Below, in pieces: positions 24,434-34,153 of a DNA stretch of 64,000 nucleotides (positions are counted from its first letter, which is position 1; the number at the start of each line of letters is the position of its first letter). Position numbers and translations under genes: made by a program. Source of the stretch: Bradyrhizobium tropiciagri. Lineage in GTDB: Bacteria; Pseudomonadota; Alphaproteobacteria; Rhizobiales; Xanthobacteraceae. Below the pieces are notes generated by a model. It searched no databases. It had not been told where the DNA came from and saw only the letters and a program-made list of their open reading frames with translations. The stretch is from assembly GCF_018130545.1 (NCBI RefSeq), contig NZ_JAFCKF010000003.1:310001-374000 (forward strand). The letters are read 5' to 3'.

Positions 24434-24748
24434 ATGAAATTCCGTCCGCTTCACGACCGCGTCGTGGTTAAGCGTATCGACGCCGAAGAGAAGACTGCTG
24501 GCGGCATCATCATTCCGGACAGTGCCAAGGAAAAGCCCTCGCAGGGCGAAGTCATCGCCGTTGGCCCGGGCGGCCGCGATGAAGCCGGCAAGCTGATCCC
24601 CATCGACGTCAAGGTCGGCGACCGCGTCCTGTTCGGCAAGTGGTCGGGCACCGAGGTCAAGATCGACGGCGAAGACCTGCTGATCATGAAGGAAAGCGAC
24701 ATCATGGGCGTGCTCGACGTCCCCGCTTCCAAGAAGAAGGCCGCTTAA
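24434..24748 (+). CDS. groES: Co-chaperonin GroES
   Basis: This 104-residue protein forms the heptameric lid of the GroEL chaperonin. It starts [20 protein letters not shown] and contains the mobile-loop segment [16 protein letters not shown], the GEVIAVGPG strand, and [38 protein letters not shown] sits 5 bases before the ATG, a strong ribosome site. A CIRCE operator lies in the leader, and groEL follows 45 bp downstream. Bradyrhizobium genomes carry several groESL copies; this is one with CIRCE control. Confidence 0.98.
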   Translation: MKFRPLHDRVVVKRIDAEEKTAGGIIIPDSAKEKPSQGEVIAVGPGGRDEAGKLIPIDVKVGDRVLFGKWSGTEVKIDGEDLLIMKESDIMGVLDVPASKKKAA

Positions 24749-26434
<1,686 letters not shown>

Positions 26435-26464
26435 GTCCAGCCATTCAAGGCGATTTGCGAAATG

Positions 26465-26495
26465 CAAAACCCCGGCAGCGATGCCGGGGTTTTTG
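26465..26495 (+). terminator. Rho-independent terminator of groESL
   Basis: CCCCGGCA - GCGA - TGCCGGGG followed by TTTTTG, with AAAA before the stem extending it to 12 bp. Loop of four bases. It lies 30 bp after the groEL stop. It also ends ahead of the converging cyclase gene. Confidence 0.93.
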
Positions 26496-26516
26496 TTTGG
26501 CCTCCACCGGCATCCA

Positions 26517-29500
26517 TCAGGATGCACGGGAGTGACGCGCGGGCCGATCCAGCTGCCTGAGCAGTTCGTCGGCATCCCGGATCTCGGCGAGATCCTGCCC
26601 GGTATCGAAGCAAGCGCGCACCGGCGCAAGCACCTCCGGCACCGCATCCACTCGGTCATTGCCGGCATAGAGGCGTGCAAGTCCCAACGCGCTGCGCAGT
26701 TCGAACGTCTTCGTCTGTTGCCTTCGGGCAATCTCGATGGCGCGGTGGAAGGCATCCTCGGCGCCGGAAAGGTCAGGGGTGGCGCGACGCGACCGCAGCT
26801 CACCCTGCACACGGCATAGCTCGGCGTCGAGCCAGTGCTGCCCGGACTGCTCCGTCGCGTCGATCAGCTCATTGATGATGTCGAGCCCCGCCTCGACATG
26901 CCCGGCCTCGGCGTTCGCCAGCGCGATCTGCAATCCCCAGAACGGCTCGCAGAGGTAGCAATCGTTCTCGTGCAGCAAAGTCCAGCCACGCTGCATCTCC
27001 GCGAGACCTGCCGCCCGGTCGCCGGCGCGCCACTTTGCCAGACCATTGAGGTAGGTGCCGGCGGCGACATACAGCGGCATCGTGTGATCCTGCGCCAGCC
27101 CCAAAGCGAGGATTGTCTCGGTCTGCCGCAACCGGCTGCCGCACAGACCGTCGAAAACGGCCTTGTGAACCAGCGCATTGGCACGCGCGAGTGCGCGCTG
27201 TTCTCCGGAAACGCTCACCGCTTCGCCCGCGAGCTGCCGGGCGCGATCGATCTCGCCGCGCGGCCAAAGCACGAGCGCAAGAAATCTCATGATGACGAAT
27301 GGCAGATCGAGCGTCGATGCCTTCAAGGTTGCCGGATTGGACTCGGTCGTATAGGTCGCGAACGCCCGCTCGAGATGGATGCCCGCGTTCAGATAGTCGC
27401 CCGCGAACCACGAGGTCACCCCGCTGGTCCAGTGCGCGACAATCGTCGCCACCGGCGAATCCGGATGCCGTTCCGCCGCGCCCATGATGGCCTCCGCCAA
27501 CTCGCGCATCGGCGCGAGCTCGCCGTGGGTCAGGCAGGCGTTGAAGAGGCCCGACTGGATCGGCGCCATTTCGATTGGATCATCGATGTCAGAGGCGAAT
27601 TGCCGGGCGCGCGTCCAGGCTGCCACCGTCTCGGGGGCGCTGTGCCCAAGACTACCGCGCAACGCGCGGCCATAGGCGATTTGCAGATGGAGCCGACCGA
27701 TCATCCGGCCCGGCTCGTCGGGCAGTTCATCGGCGATGGCGACCGCCTTGCCGAGATGTGCAATCGCCTCGCAATAGGCCGATCGCTTCAGCGCCTGCTG
27801 ACCGGCCTTGCGCCACCATCCGAGTGCAGTCTGGCCGAGCCCTGCCTCGGTGAAATGATAGGCGACGACTTCCGGCTCGATCTCCGCGATTTCGGCAAAC
27901 TTGGCACGCAGCACATCGCCGATCTGCTTGTGGAGCAGTTGCCGGCGGCTCTTGAGCAGGCTCTCGTAAGCCGCCTCCTGGACCAACGCGTGCCTGAAGC
28001 TGTAGCTTGCATCAGGTGGCGTGCCCCGGCGCAGCAGCAACTCGGCCTCTTCGAGCTGGGCGAGCGCGGCCGCAAGCGTCAGATCATCGCGCCCGGCCAC
28101 GCTGCGCAGCAGGGTATAGGAGAATTCACGGCCGATCGCCGCGCCAATCTGCGCCACCTCCTTGACCGGTGCCAGGCGGTCGAGCCGGGCCATCAGCGAG
28201 TCCTGCAGCGTCGCCGGGATCGCGAGCGGCGGCAGCGGATTGTCGAGGCGATAGCGTCCGGCATTCTCGACGAGCAGCCCCGACTCCATGACCATCTTGG
28301 TCAGTTCCTCGACGAACAATGGCACACCATCCGTCCGTTCGATGATCTGTGTCATCATCTCGCCGGGCAGCAACCGGCCGACGGTCACCTGCTCGATCAG
28401 CGCGCGCGTGTCCTGCCGGTCGAGCCGATCGAGCCGCAGCAGGCTCACATTGGCGAGCCCAGCCCATGGCGGTTCGAACTCCGGCCTGAATGTCATGAGC
28501 ATGAGGATCGGAAGTCCCCTGATCCGGTCGACCGCGAGGTCAAGTAATTCGAGCGACGTGGCGTCGACCCAATGCATGTCTTCGCAGACGACAAGCACCG
28601 GCTGCTGCCGGGCGAGGCCCTCGAGCTGGTCGAGCAGCGCGGCAAATGTCTGCCGCCGTTGTTGCACCGGACTGAGGCCGAGCGGCGGATAGCGGTCACC
28701 GGTCGGGATCGACAGCAGCGCCGCGATCAGCGGTGTTACCGTGGGTACTTGCTGCGTCCCGAGCGCCAGCATGGCTTCGAGCTTGTCCAGCTTTCGCTCC
28801 GGAAGATCGTCCGGCCTGATGCCGGCGGCACGCTCGAGCTGTGTGACGAAGGGGTGCAGCGCGCTGTTGGTGTGGTAAGGCGAGCACTGATACCGCACAC
28901 GGCGGTGTGTCGCTGGTGCGAGGCTGTCGGAGAGCATTGCCACGATCCGCGATTTTCCGATCCCCGCCTCGCCCGATATCAGCACCGCCTGGCCCTGGCC
29001 CTGCCACGCCAGTTGCTGGCGCGACAACGCAAATTCGATCTCCGCCTTGCGGCCGACGAAGCCGATCGAACGCGCGGTCCGCACGGCTTCGAAGCGGCTC
29101 TCCGATGCCGGCTCGCCTTCGACAGCCCACACCGCGATCGGCTCGGCGATTCCCTTGACTTCGCGGCGACCGAGGTTGCGAAGCGTGAAGAGATTGCCGA
29201 GCAGTCGGCGGGTCGAGGCGGCGACGACGACCACACCCGGCTCCGCCAGGCCCTGCAACCGCGCAGCGACATTCGGCGCATCGCCGACCAGCGCCTGCTC
29301 CTCCGACGCGTCGCCGGAGACGAGATCGCCGACCACGACAAGCCCGCTCGCAATCGCGATCCGCACCGCGACGCCCCCGCCCGCGCGGGTCTCCAGCTTG
29401 CCGATTGCGGCGATGACGTCGAGGCCGGCGCGCACCGCGCGCTCCGCATCGTCTTCGTGCGCACGTGGGTAGCCGAAATATGCGAGGATCCCATCGCCGA

Positions 29501-29876
29501 TAAATCTGGCAACGACGCCATCATATGTCGCGATGACCCGCGCACAGGCCGCACGATAGGCACGGATCACTTCCCACATGTCCTCGGGATCGAGGCGTGC
29601 CGACAAGGCGGTCGAGCCGACCAGGTCGCAGAACATTACGGTGAGATGGCGTCGCTCGGCATCGTGCGGTGAAACCGGCGCGGCGATGAGTTCGGGTTGA
29701 TTGAAATCAGCGATCGCGCGCAGCATCTTGCGACGATGGCCGAGCAGGACCCCGAGCTTGTCGAAGTCTTCATCCGTCAATTCGGAAAGAACACCTACGT
29801 CGATGCCGTTCTCGGCAAAACGCAGCGCGTATTGCCCAAGTCCCAGCTTCTCGAGCCATTCCGCAATCTGCTGCAT
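26517..29876 (-). CDS. SAM domain-class III cyclase-AAA ATPase-TPR signalling protein
   Basis: This is a 1,119-residue multidomain protein. A SAM domain (about 1-62, IAEWLEKLGLGQYALRFAENG) is followed by a class III nucleotide cyclase (about 70-240: VMFCDLVGSTALS, GDGILAYFG, and NVAARL with the catalytic Asn-x3-Arg). Next comes an AAA-type ATPase with Walker A GEAGIGKS and Walker B VLVVCEDMHWVD, and then a long helical TPR-like region. It would make cAMP or cGMP under control of the ATPase/TPR sensor. I favour the ATG at 29876; a GTG at 29915 would add 13 residues. It converges on groEL. Confidence 0.88.
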   Translation of the reverse strand: MQQIAEWLEKLGLGQYALRFAENGIDVGVLSELTDEDFDKLGVLLGHRRKMLRAIADFNQPELIAAPVSPHDAERRHLTVMFCDLVGSTALSARLDPEDMWEVIRAYRAACARVIATYDGVVARFIGDGILAYFGYPRAHEDDAERAVRAGLDVIAAIGKLETRAGGGVAVRIAIASGLVVVGDLVSGDASEEQALVGDAPNVAARLQGLAEPGVVVVAASTRRLLGNLFTLRNLGRREVKGIAEPIAVWAVEGEPASESRFEAVRTARSIGFVGRKAEIEFALSRQQLAWQGQGQAVLISGEAGIGKSRIVAMLSDSLAPATHRRVRYQCSPYHTNSALHPFVTQLERAAGIRPDDLPERKLDKLEAMLALGTQQVPTVTPLIAALLSIPTGDRYPPLGLSPVQQRRQTFAALLDQLEGLARQQPVLVVCEDMHWVDATSLELLDLAVDRIRGLPILMLMTFRPEFEPPWAGLANVSLLRLDRLDRQDTRALIEQVTVGRLLPGEMMTQIIERTDGVPLFVEELTKMVMESGLLVENAGRYRLDNPLPPLAIPATLQDSLMARLDRLAPVKEVAQIGAAIGREFSYTLLRSVAGRDDLTLAAALAQLEEAELLLRRGTPPDASYSFRHALVQEAAYESLLKSRRQLLHKQIGDVLRAKFAEIAEIEPEVVAYHFTEAGLGQTALGWWRKAGQQALKRSAYCEAIAHLGKAVAIADELPDEPGRMIGRLHLQIAYGRALRGSLGHSAPETVAAWTRARQFASDIDDPIEMAPIQSGLFNACLTHGELAPMRELAEAIMGAAERHPDSPVATIVAHWTSGVTSWFAGDYLNAGIHLERAFATYTTESNPATLKASTLDLPFVIMRFLALVLWPRGEIDRARQLAGEAVSVSGEQRALARANALVHKAVFDGLCGSRLRQTETILALGLAQDHTMPLYVAAGTYLNGLAKWRAGDRAAGLAEMQRGWTLLHENDCYLCEPFWGLQIALANAEAGHVEAGLDIINELIDATEQSGQHWLDAELCRVQGELRSRRATPDLSGAEDAFHRAIEIARRQQTKTFELRSALGLARLYAGNDRVDAVPEVLAPVRACFDTGQDLAEIRDADELLRQLDRPARHSRAS

Positions 29877-30059
29877 TGGCTTCACCGACAGTTGACGGCT
29901 GGCCGAATGGACCACGGCGAATAGACGTTAGCGCAATCTGTCTGCGCTGGCACCTTCCGTTTTGCGGTAGTCCGCCCGGAGCAGGACACGCGAATTGTGC
30001 CACGCCGGTGCCCGGTTACAGCCCTGTGCACGCGAACATTCGTACGCGTGCCGGCGGGC

Positions 30060-30962
30060 TCACTCCGTGCGTGCCGCAACCGGCCCCTTGTCGGTCCAGT
30101 CCGGCGGCACGCCGGCGCTGTCGCCGATCATGCCGACGAGGCCGGGCGCGCGTCCGAAAGCTTCGCACGCGGGATATTTCGGCGCGCCGCCGAGCAGGAA
30201 GCCGAGCCGCTGCATCGAGGGCATCGTCGGCACGCCGCCAAACGGCGTCACGCCGGTGACCAGCATCTGGCTGAAATCGCCGCCGAACGATGCCGCAAGG
30301 CCGTACGCATCGCCCTCCTCCGACATCCGTCCGGTATCGAAGGCATTGGCGTTGCGACCCCAGACCATCGCGGCCTTTTGCTGTCCGGCTGGATCACGCG
30401 CCTCGGCTTCGAGCGACAGGCTGCCGAGCCCCACCGGAATCCGCGGCACTGGCACGGGCACGCCGGGCAGCAGAATCGTCTTCGCGACCGACACGCCCTT
30501 GGACACGCCGACGGCGGTCGGGTCGGTCGGCACCACATGGGTGATGACGGCCTGGACGGTCAGGTCGGCCGGCTCCGACGCCACCACGTAGAAGCGTTCG
30601 CTCAGGCCGGCGCACAGTGCGCGGTCGGCGGCGTTGGTGACGAGCCTGCGCTGCGCAGGCGTAAACGGCGCCGGCGTTTTCTCTGAGAATACGGTGGGGA
30701 TGATCCTCACCGTCTTCGCCGCAAGCACCTCGTCCTTGCTCACCCGCAGCTGCGAACGGGTCAGCATCCCGTCCGACTGCACCATGTTGTCGTAGGAGCG
30801 GAGTGAGCCGGCCTGATCCAGCGTCGCCGTCGCGCAGCCTGCGAGCAGCAGACCGAGCAGCTTCACCGCGGCCCAATTGCGGAGCTGCGTCCCCCGCCCG
30901 CGCACGAATCCATTTGCCGCCGGAAGCAGGTTGATCCGACGCGCATGCGAGCAGCTTGTCAT
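30060..30962 (-). CDS. DUF3313-like lipoprotein
   Basis: This outer-membrane or periplasmic lipoprotein of up to 300 residues has the lipobox LLAGC (LLGLLLAGCATATLDQAG), so Cys is the mature N-terminus. The rest resembles DUF3313 lipoproteins: SLRSYDNMVQSDGMLTRSQLRV, PAERRLVTNA-like text and DLTVQAVITHVVP. The start is uncertain. ATG 30962 gives a 42-residue leader, long for a lipoprotein. A GTG at 30905 gives a more normal leader of about 23. The gene faces away from a TetR gene, and twin palindromes lie directly upstream, so it is probably repressed by that regulator. Confidence 0.78.
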   Translation of the reverse strand: MTSCSHARRINLLPAANGFVRGRGTQLRNWAAVKLLGLLLAGCATATLDQAGSLRSYDNMVQSDGMLTRSQLRVSKDEVLAAKTVRIIPTVFSEKTPAPFTPAQRRLVTNAADRALCAGLSERFYVVASEPADLTVQAVITHVVPTDPTAVGVSKGVSVAKTILLPGVPVPVPRIPVGLGSLSLEAEARDPAGQQKAAMVWGRNANAFDTGRMSEEGDAYGLAASFGGDFSQMLVTGVTPFGGVPTMPSMQRLGFLLGGAPKYPACEAFGRAPGLVGMIGDSAGVPPDWTDKGPVAARTE

Positions 30963-30978
30963 TGGGGCACCACTGACT

Positions 30979-31011
30979 TACACTTAGTGTAGTTATTACA
31001 CTCGGTGTAAT
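30979..31011. promoter_or_regulatory. Twin operators between lipoprotein and TetR genes
   Basis: TACAC-TTA-GTGTA (30979-30991) and ATTACAC-TCG-GTGTAAT (30995-31011) are palindromes sharing the half-site TACAC and a 3-bp spacer, with centres 18 bp apart. They lie just before the lipoprotein start and 155 bp upstream of the TetR gene. This is the normal position for a TetR divergon operator. Confidence 0.8.
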
Positions 31012-31165
31012 TATCGTGTTGGGCGGTTTTATGGCGTGACCGCGGGCTGCGACCGGTAGACGCATGCCCAACCGCGCCGCCACGCGCGTTGACGCCGACG
31101 GCCGCGCGAAGGCGAGGCCGCGAAGTGATTTTGCCCTGATTGCCTGTTTATGAGAGAAGCGGCCG

Positions 31166-31774
31166 ATGCCGGAGACACTGACGAAAGCCCAGACGCCTGC
31201 AAAAGAAGGCCTGCGCGAGCGCAATCGTCGCCAGACATTGCAACGCATCGCCGATGTCGGCATGGAGCTGTTTCTCGCCAACGGCTTCGATGCGACGACG
31301 CTGGATGAGGTCGCGGCGGCGGCCGGCATCTCGCGCCGGACCTTCTTCTACTATTTCAAGGGCAAGGACGAGATCCTGCTTGCGCATGTCGCAAGCTATG
31401 ACGACGCGCTCAGGGCGTCGATCCGCGACCATGCCTCGGCCGGCGCGCCGATCGACGTCGTCCGCGCGGCGCTGCTGGACATGTCCGCCCGCTTCCAGAC
31501 GCCGCGGACCATTGCGATTTCGCGCCTGATCCGCGAGAGCGAGGTGCTGAGCTCGCGCCGCCCCCGAAACGATTTGCACCGCGAGCAGGTCATCTACGAC
31601 ATGCTGTGCGAATTATGGCCGGGCAAGGATCGCCGCGACCGCCTCCGCCTGGTCGCGATGGCCTCGAGTGGCGCAATGCGCATCGCCGTCGACGCCTGGC
31701 TCGAGCAAGGCGGCAAGCGCCAGCTCACCAAATTCGTGCAGGACGCCTTCGCCAACCTGAAGGCCGCGATCTGA
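31166..31774 (+). CDS. TetR/AcrR family transcriptional regulator
   Basis: This 202-residue regulator has the N-terminal TetR helix-turn-helix at about residues 20-68: LQRIADVGMELFLANGFDATTLDEVAAAAGISRRTFFYYFKGKDEIL. The rest is a ligand-binding helical domain of unknown ligand. It is divergent from the DUF3313 lipoprotein. The twin TACAC/GTGTA palindromes between them are its probable operators, with autoregulation likely. The start at 31166 (MPETLTKAQ) is reasonable. Confidence 0.9.
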   Translation: MPETLTKAQTPAKEGLRERNRRQTLQRIADVGMELFLANGFDATTLDEVAAAAGISRRTFFYYFKGKDEILLAHVASYDDALRASIRDHASAGAPIDVVRAALLDMSARFQTPRTIAISRLIRESEVLSSRRPRNDLHREQVIYDMLCELWPGKDRRDRLRLVAMASSGAMRIAVDAWLEQGGKRQLTKFVQDAFANLKAAI

Positions 31775-31781
31775 GCCCCTT

Positions 31782-31845
31782 CGTCATTCCGGGGCTCGGC
31801 GCTGCGCGCCGCCCTCAGGTGCGCAATTGCGCACCGGGGAATGAC
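31782..31845. repeat. Dispersed repeat, CATTCCGGG...GGGGAATGAC type, copy 2
   Basis: CGTCATTCCGGGG at the left end pairs with CCGGGGAATGACG at the right end. The last 34 bp are identical to 23026-23059, including GGTGCGCAATTGCGCACC. It lies between the convergent TetR and LysR genes. Confidence 0.8.
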
Positions 31846-31867
31846 GGGTGGAGAGACCGTCTCCACA

Positions 31868-32707
31868 TCACCCGCTGCGCGCGACATCCTGAAAGCAACC
31901 GCGCAGCCAGTCGATGGTGACGCGGGTCGCCACGTCGCGCTTGAGATGGCTTTGCACCAGGAGCCAAACGTCGCGCCGCTTCGGCAGCAGCGTGGCGCGC
32001 AGCCGGCGATCGGTCAGCAGGTCGACGCAACTATGCTCCGGCAGCACGCCGACCGCGTGATGCGACTGGATCAGTCTGTGAATGATGCGCACATTATCGG
32101 TGACGCAGCGCGCGCGCAGCCGCTTCGCGCGCAGGAACTGCATCTCCGGTATAGCGCCGAGCTCATCCGGATAGGCGCACGTCACCGCCTCCCCTGTTGC
32201 CGCCGCGGCCGGTTCGAAGAAATACAGCCTGACTTCGGCAAGCTTCGAGATCGCGAAGTCACCCTTGTCGGGCTTGCGCAGCCGGATCGCGAGATCGGCT
32301 TCCCAGCGCGAGAATTTGACATTGTCGCTCGACGTCAGGAATTGCAGCGTGAGCCCCGGATTGGCGCGCAGCAAGGCGCTGGTTCGCGGCGCCAGCACCT
32401 CCTCCGCGATCGCATTGGTCGAGGCGATGCGCAGCCGGCCGACCGGCCCCGGCAGGCTTTCGCCGATCCGGCCGATCTCCTCGGCATGCTCGGCCATCGC
32501 CTGGATGTGCGCCAGCACCACGTCGCACTGCCGGGTCGGCTTGCGGACGCCGTCGGCCGCCTCGAACAGCCGCAGGCCGAGCGCGCGCTCGATCCGCGCC
32601 AGGCGCCGGCCGACCGTGGTCTCGTCGATCCGCAGCCGCGCGCTGGCGCCGGCATAGGTGCCCTCGTCCCTGACGGCGGCGATGATGCGAAGGTCGTCCC
32701 AGTTCAT
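31868..32707 (-). CDS. LysR family transcriptional regulator
   Basis: This 279-residue LysR-type regulator opens with MNWDDLRIIAAVRDEGTYAGASARL, the winged helix-turn-helix (about 1-60), followed by a periplasmic-binding-protein-like effector domain. The second half ends near FQDVARSG. It is divergent from the isochorismatase-family hydrolase gene with 129 bp between. Three CTGCAATA-like direct repeats in that gap are likely contacts. The effector is unknown. Confidence 0.9.
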   Translation of the reverse strand: MNWDDLRIIAAVRDEGTYAGASARLRIDETTVGRRLARIERALGLRLFEAADGVRKPTRQCDVVLAHIQAMAEHAEEIGRIGESLPGPVGRLRIASTNAIAEEVLAPRTSALLRANPGLTLQFLTSSDNVKFSRWEADLAIRLRKPDKGDFAISKLAEVRLYFFEPAAAATGEAVTCAYPDELGAIPEMQFLRAKRLRARCVTDNVRIIHRLIQSHHAVGVLPEHSCVDLLTDRRLRATLLPKRRDVWLLVQSHLKRDVATRVTIDWLRGCFQDVARSG

Positions 32708-32736
32708 GGCAGCAGGCTAGCGCGTGTTCGGCCTTC

Positions 32737-32776
32737 CTGCAATAACGCAGCCACCGGCTGCAATATCCCTGCATAA
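32737..32776. promoter_or_regulatory. CTGCAATA repeats in the LysR divergent promoter
   Basis: CTGCAATA at 32737-32744 and 32758-32765 are identical and 21 bp apart, two turns of the helix. A third, CTGCATAA, is at 32769-32776. They lie between the LysR gene and the gene it probably controls. Confidence 0.4.
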
Positions 32777-32836
32777 CGGCAGCCAGGTCCGCGGCTATAT
32801 TTTCGTAAAGACAGATCCGCTGGAGACCTCAGGACC

Positions 32837-33430
32837 ATGACCGCAGCCAAAACGCTGATGCAGCTTGCCGGCATCGACCTCACCCCGCCCCGCCTCGGCG
32901 ATGCCTGCCTGGTGCTGATCGATATCCAGAACGAGTATCTCGCCGGTCCCCTGGCCCTGCCCGACGCCAATCCAGCGATTGCGCGCGCGACCGCACTGCT
33001 CAACCGCGCACGGGAAGCCGGCGCCAAGATCATCCACATCGCGCACAGTGGAGCGCCGGGCAGCCTGTTCGATCGCAGCGCGGAGCGTGGCGCGATCGTC
33101 GCGCCGCTCAAGCCGCGGCCGGGCGAGATCGTGATCGAGAAGCAATTGCCGAACGCTTTTGCCGGCACCGAGCTGAACGCGCAGTTGGCCGCGACCGGCC
33201 GCAAGGAGCTCGTGCTCGCCGGCTTCATGACGCATATGTGCGTGAGCTCGACCGCCCGCGCGGCGCTCGATCTCGGCTATCGCACTACGATCGATGCCGA
33301 CAGCTGCGCCACCCGCGACCTGCCCGACGGCAAAGGCGGCACGATCGCTGCAAAACTGATCCACGACGTCGCGCTCGCCGAACTCTCCGATCGCTTTGCG
33401 ATCATCGCCCGCGGCAACGCCCTCGCCTGA
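32837..33430 (+). CDS. Isochorismatase-family cysteine hydrolase
   Basis: This 197-residue protein of the nicotinamidase/isochorismatase fold has all three catalytic residues: Asp29 in VLIDIQNEY, Lys102 in IEKQLPNAF and Cys135 in GFMTHMCVSS. It should hydrolyse a small amide or vinyl ether in the cytoplasm. A GST gene starts 11 bases after the stop, so they are co-transcribed. The divergent LysR gene is the likely regulator. The exact substrate is not readable from the sequence. Confidence 0.9.
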   Translation: MTAAKTLMQLAGIDLTPPRLGDACLVLIDIQNEYLAGPLALPDANPAIARATALLNRAREAGAKIIHIAHSGAPGSLFDRSAERGAIVAPLKPRPGEIVIEKQLPNAFAGTELNAQLAATGRKELVLAGFMTHMCVSSTARAALDLGYRTTIDADSCATRDLPDGKGGTIAAKLIHDVALAELSDRFAIIARGNALA

Positions 33431-33441
33431 GAGACATCGCG

Positions 33442-34071
33442 ATGCTCCAGCTTTATTTCTCGCCGATGGCCTGCTCGCTGGCCAGCCGCATCGCATTGAT
33501 GGAAGCCGGCATCGAGGCGCGCTATCACATGGTCCAGCTCTGGACCAAGAAGGTGCTGGAGGACGACGGCGACTTCCGCGCGGTCGCACCGAAGGGCGCG
33601 GTGCCGGTGCTTGTGCTCGAGAATGGCGAACGCCTGACGGAGAGCGCGGCCGTGCTGCAATATATCGCGGACCTGAAGCCCGAACTCGGCCTCGCGCCGG
33701 CACCTGGCGATCCGGATCGCTATCGCCTGCAGGAGTGGCTGAGCTTCATCGGCACCGAGATCCACAAGGGCTTTCTGTTCCCGACCTTCTGGTACAAGGA
33801 CGACGCATCGCTTGCCAAACCGCGTGCCAGGATCGGCCAGACCTTGTCGGTGCCGTCAACGCATCTCGCTCACCGCGAATTTCTGGTCGGCGAACGCTTC
33901 ACGGTCGCGGACGCGCACCTCGCCTGGGCGCTGCTGTTGCTCCGCGCCGCCGGTGTCGACGTCGCGCAATGGCCGTCACTGGCAGCCTATCTCTCACGCA
34001 TCCAGGCACGGCCGCAGGTCAAGGCGGCCATCGGCACCGAGATGCAGTTGTGGAAGAGCGTCGCGGCGTGA
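33442..34071 (+). CDS. Glutathione S-transferase
   Basis: This 209-residue GST has an N-terminal thioredoxin-like domain opening MLQLYFSPMACSLASRIAL. Ser7 and Cys11 are typical of the beta-class region, which uses a Cys at the glutathione site. VAPKGAVPVLVLENGERLTESAAVLQYIADL is the cis-Pro and substrate loop, and VGERFTVADAHLAWAL belongs to the helical domain. It follows the hydrolase by 11 bp. The two may process one aromatic or amide compound. Confidence 0.9.
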   Translation: MLQLYFSPMACSLASRIALMEAGIEARYHMVQLWTKKVLEDDGDFRAVAPKGAVPVLVLENGERLTESAAVLQYIADLKPELGLAPAPGDPDRYRLQEWLSFIGTEIHKGFLFPTFWYKDDASLAKPRARIGQTLSVPSTHLAHREFLVGERFTVADAHLAWALLLLRAAGVDVAQWPSLAAYLSRIQARPQVKAAIGTEMQLWKSVAA

Positions 34072-34104
34072 TCGCCGCGCGTCCGGCGCTTTAGCTTACT
34101 GTTT

Positions 34105-34153
34105 GAGCATGATCTTTTCGGAAAACCGCTTCGCACTTTTCCGGATCATGCTC
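34105..34153. repeat. GAGCATGATC palindrome, dispersed repeat
   Basis: GAGCATGATC at 34105-34114 and GATCATGCTC at 34144-34153 are perfect 10-bp arms. Inside them, TTTTCGGAAAA and CTTTTCCG can pair further. It is one of the commonest palindromic repeats of Bradyrhizobium-type genomes. Its end overlaps the stop codon of the AMP nucleosidase gene. Confidence 0.8.
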
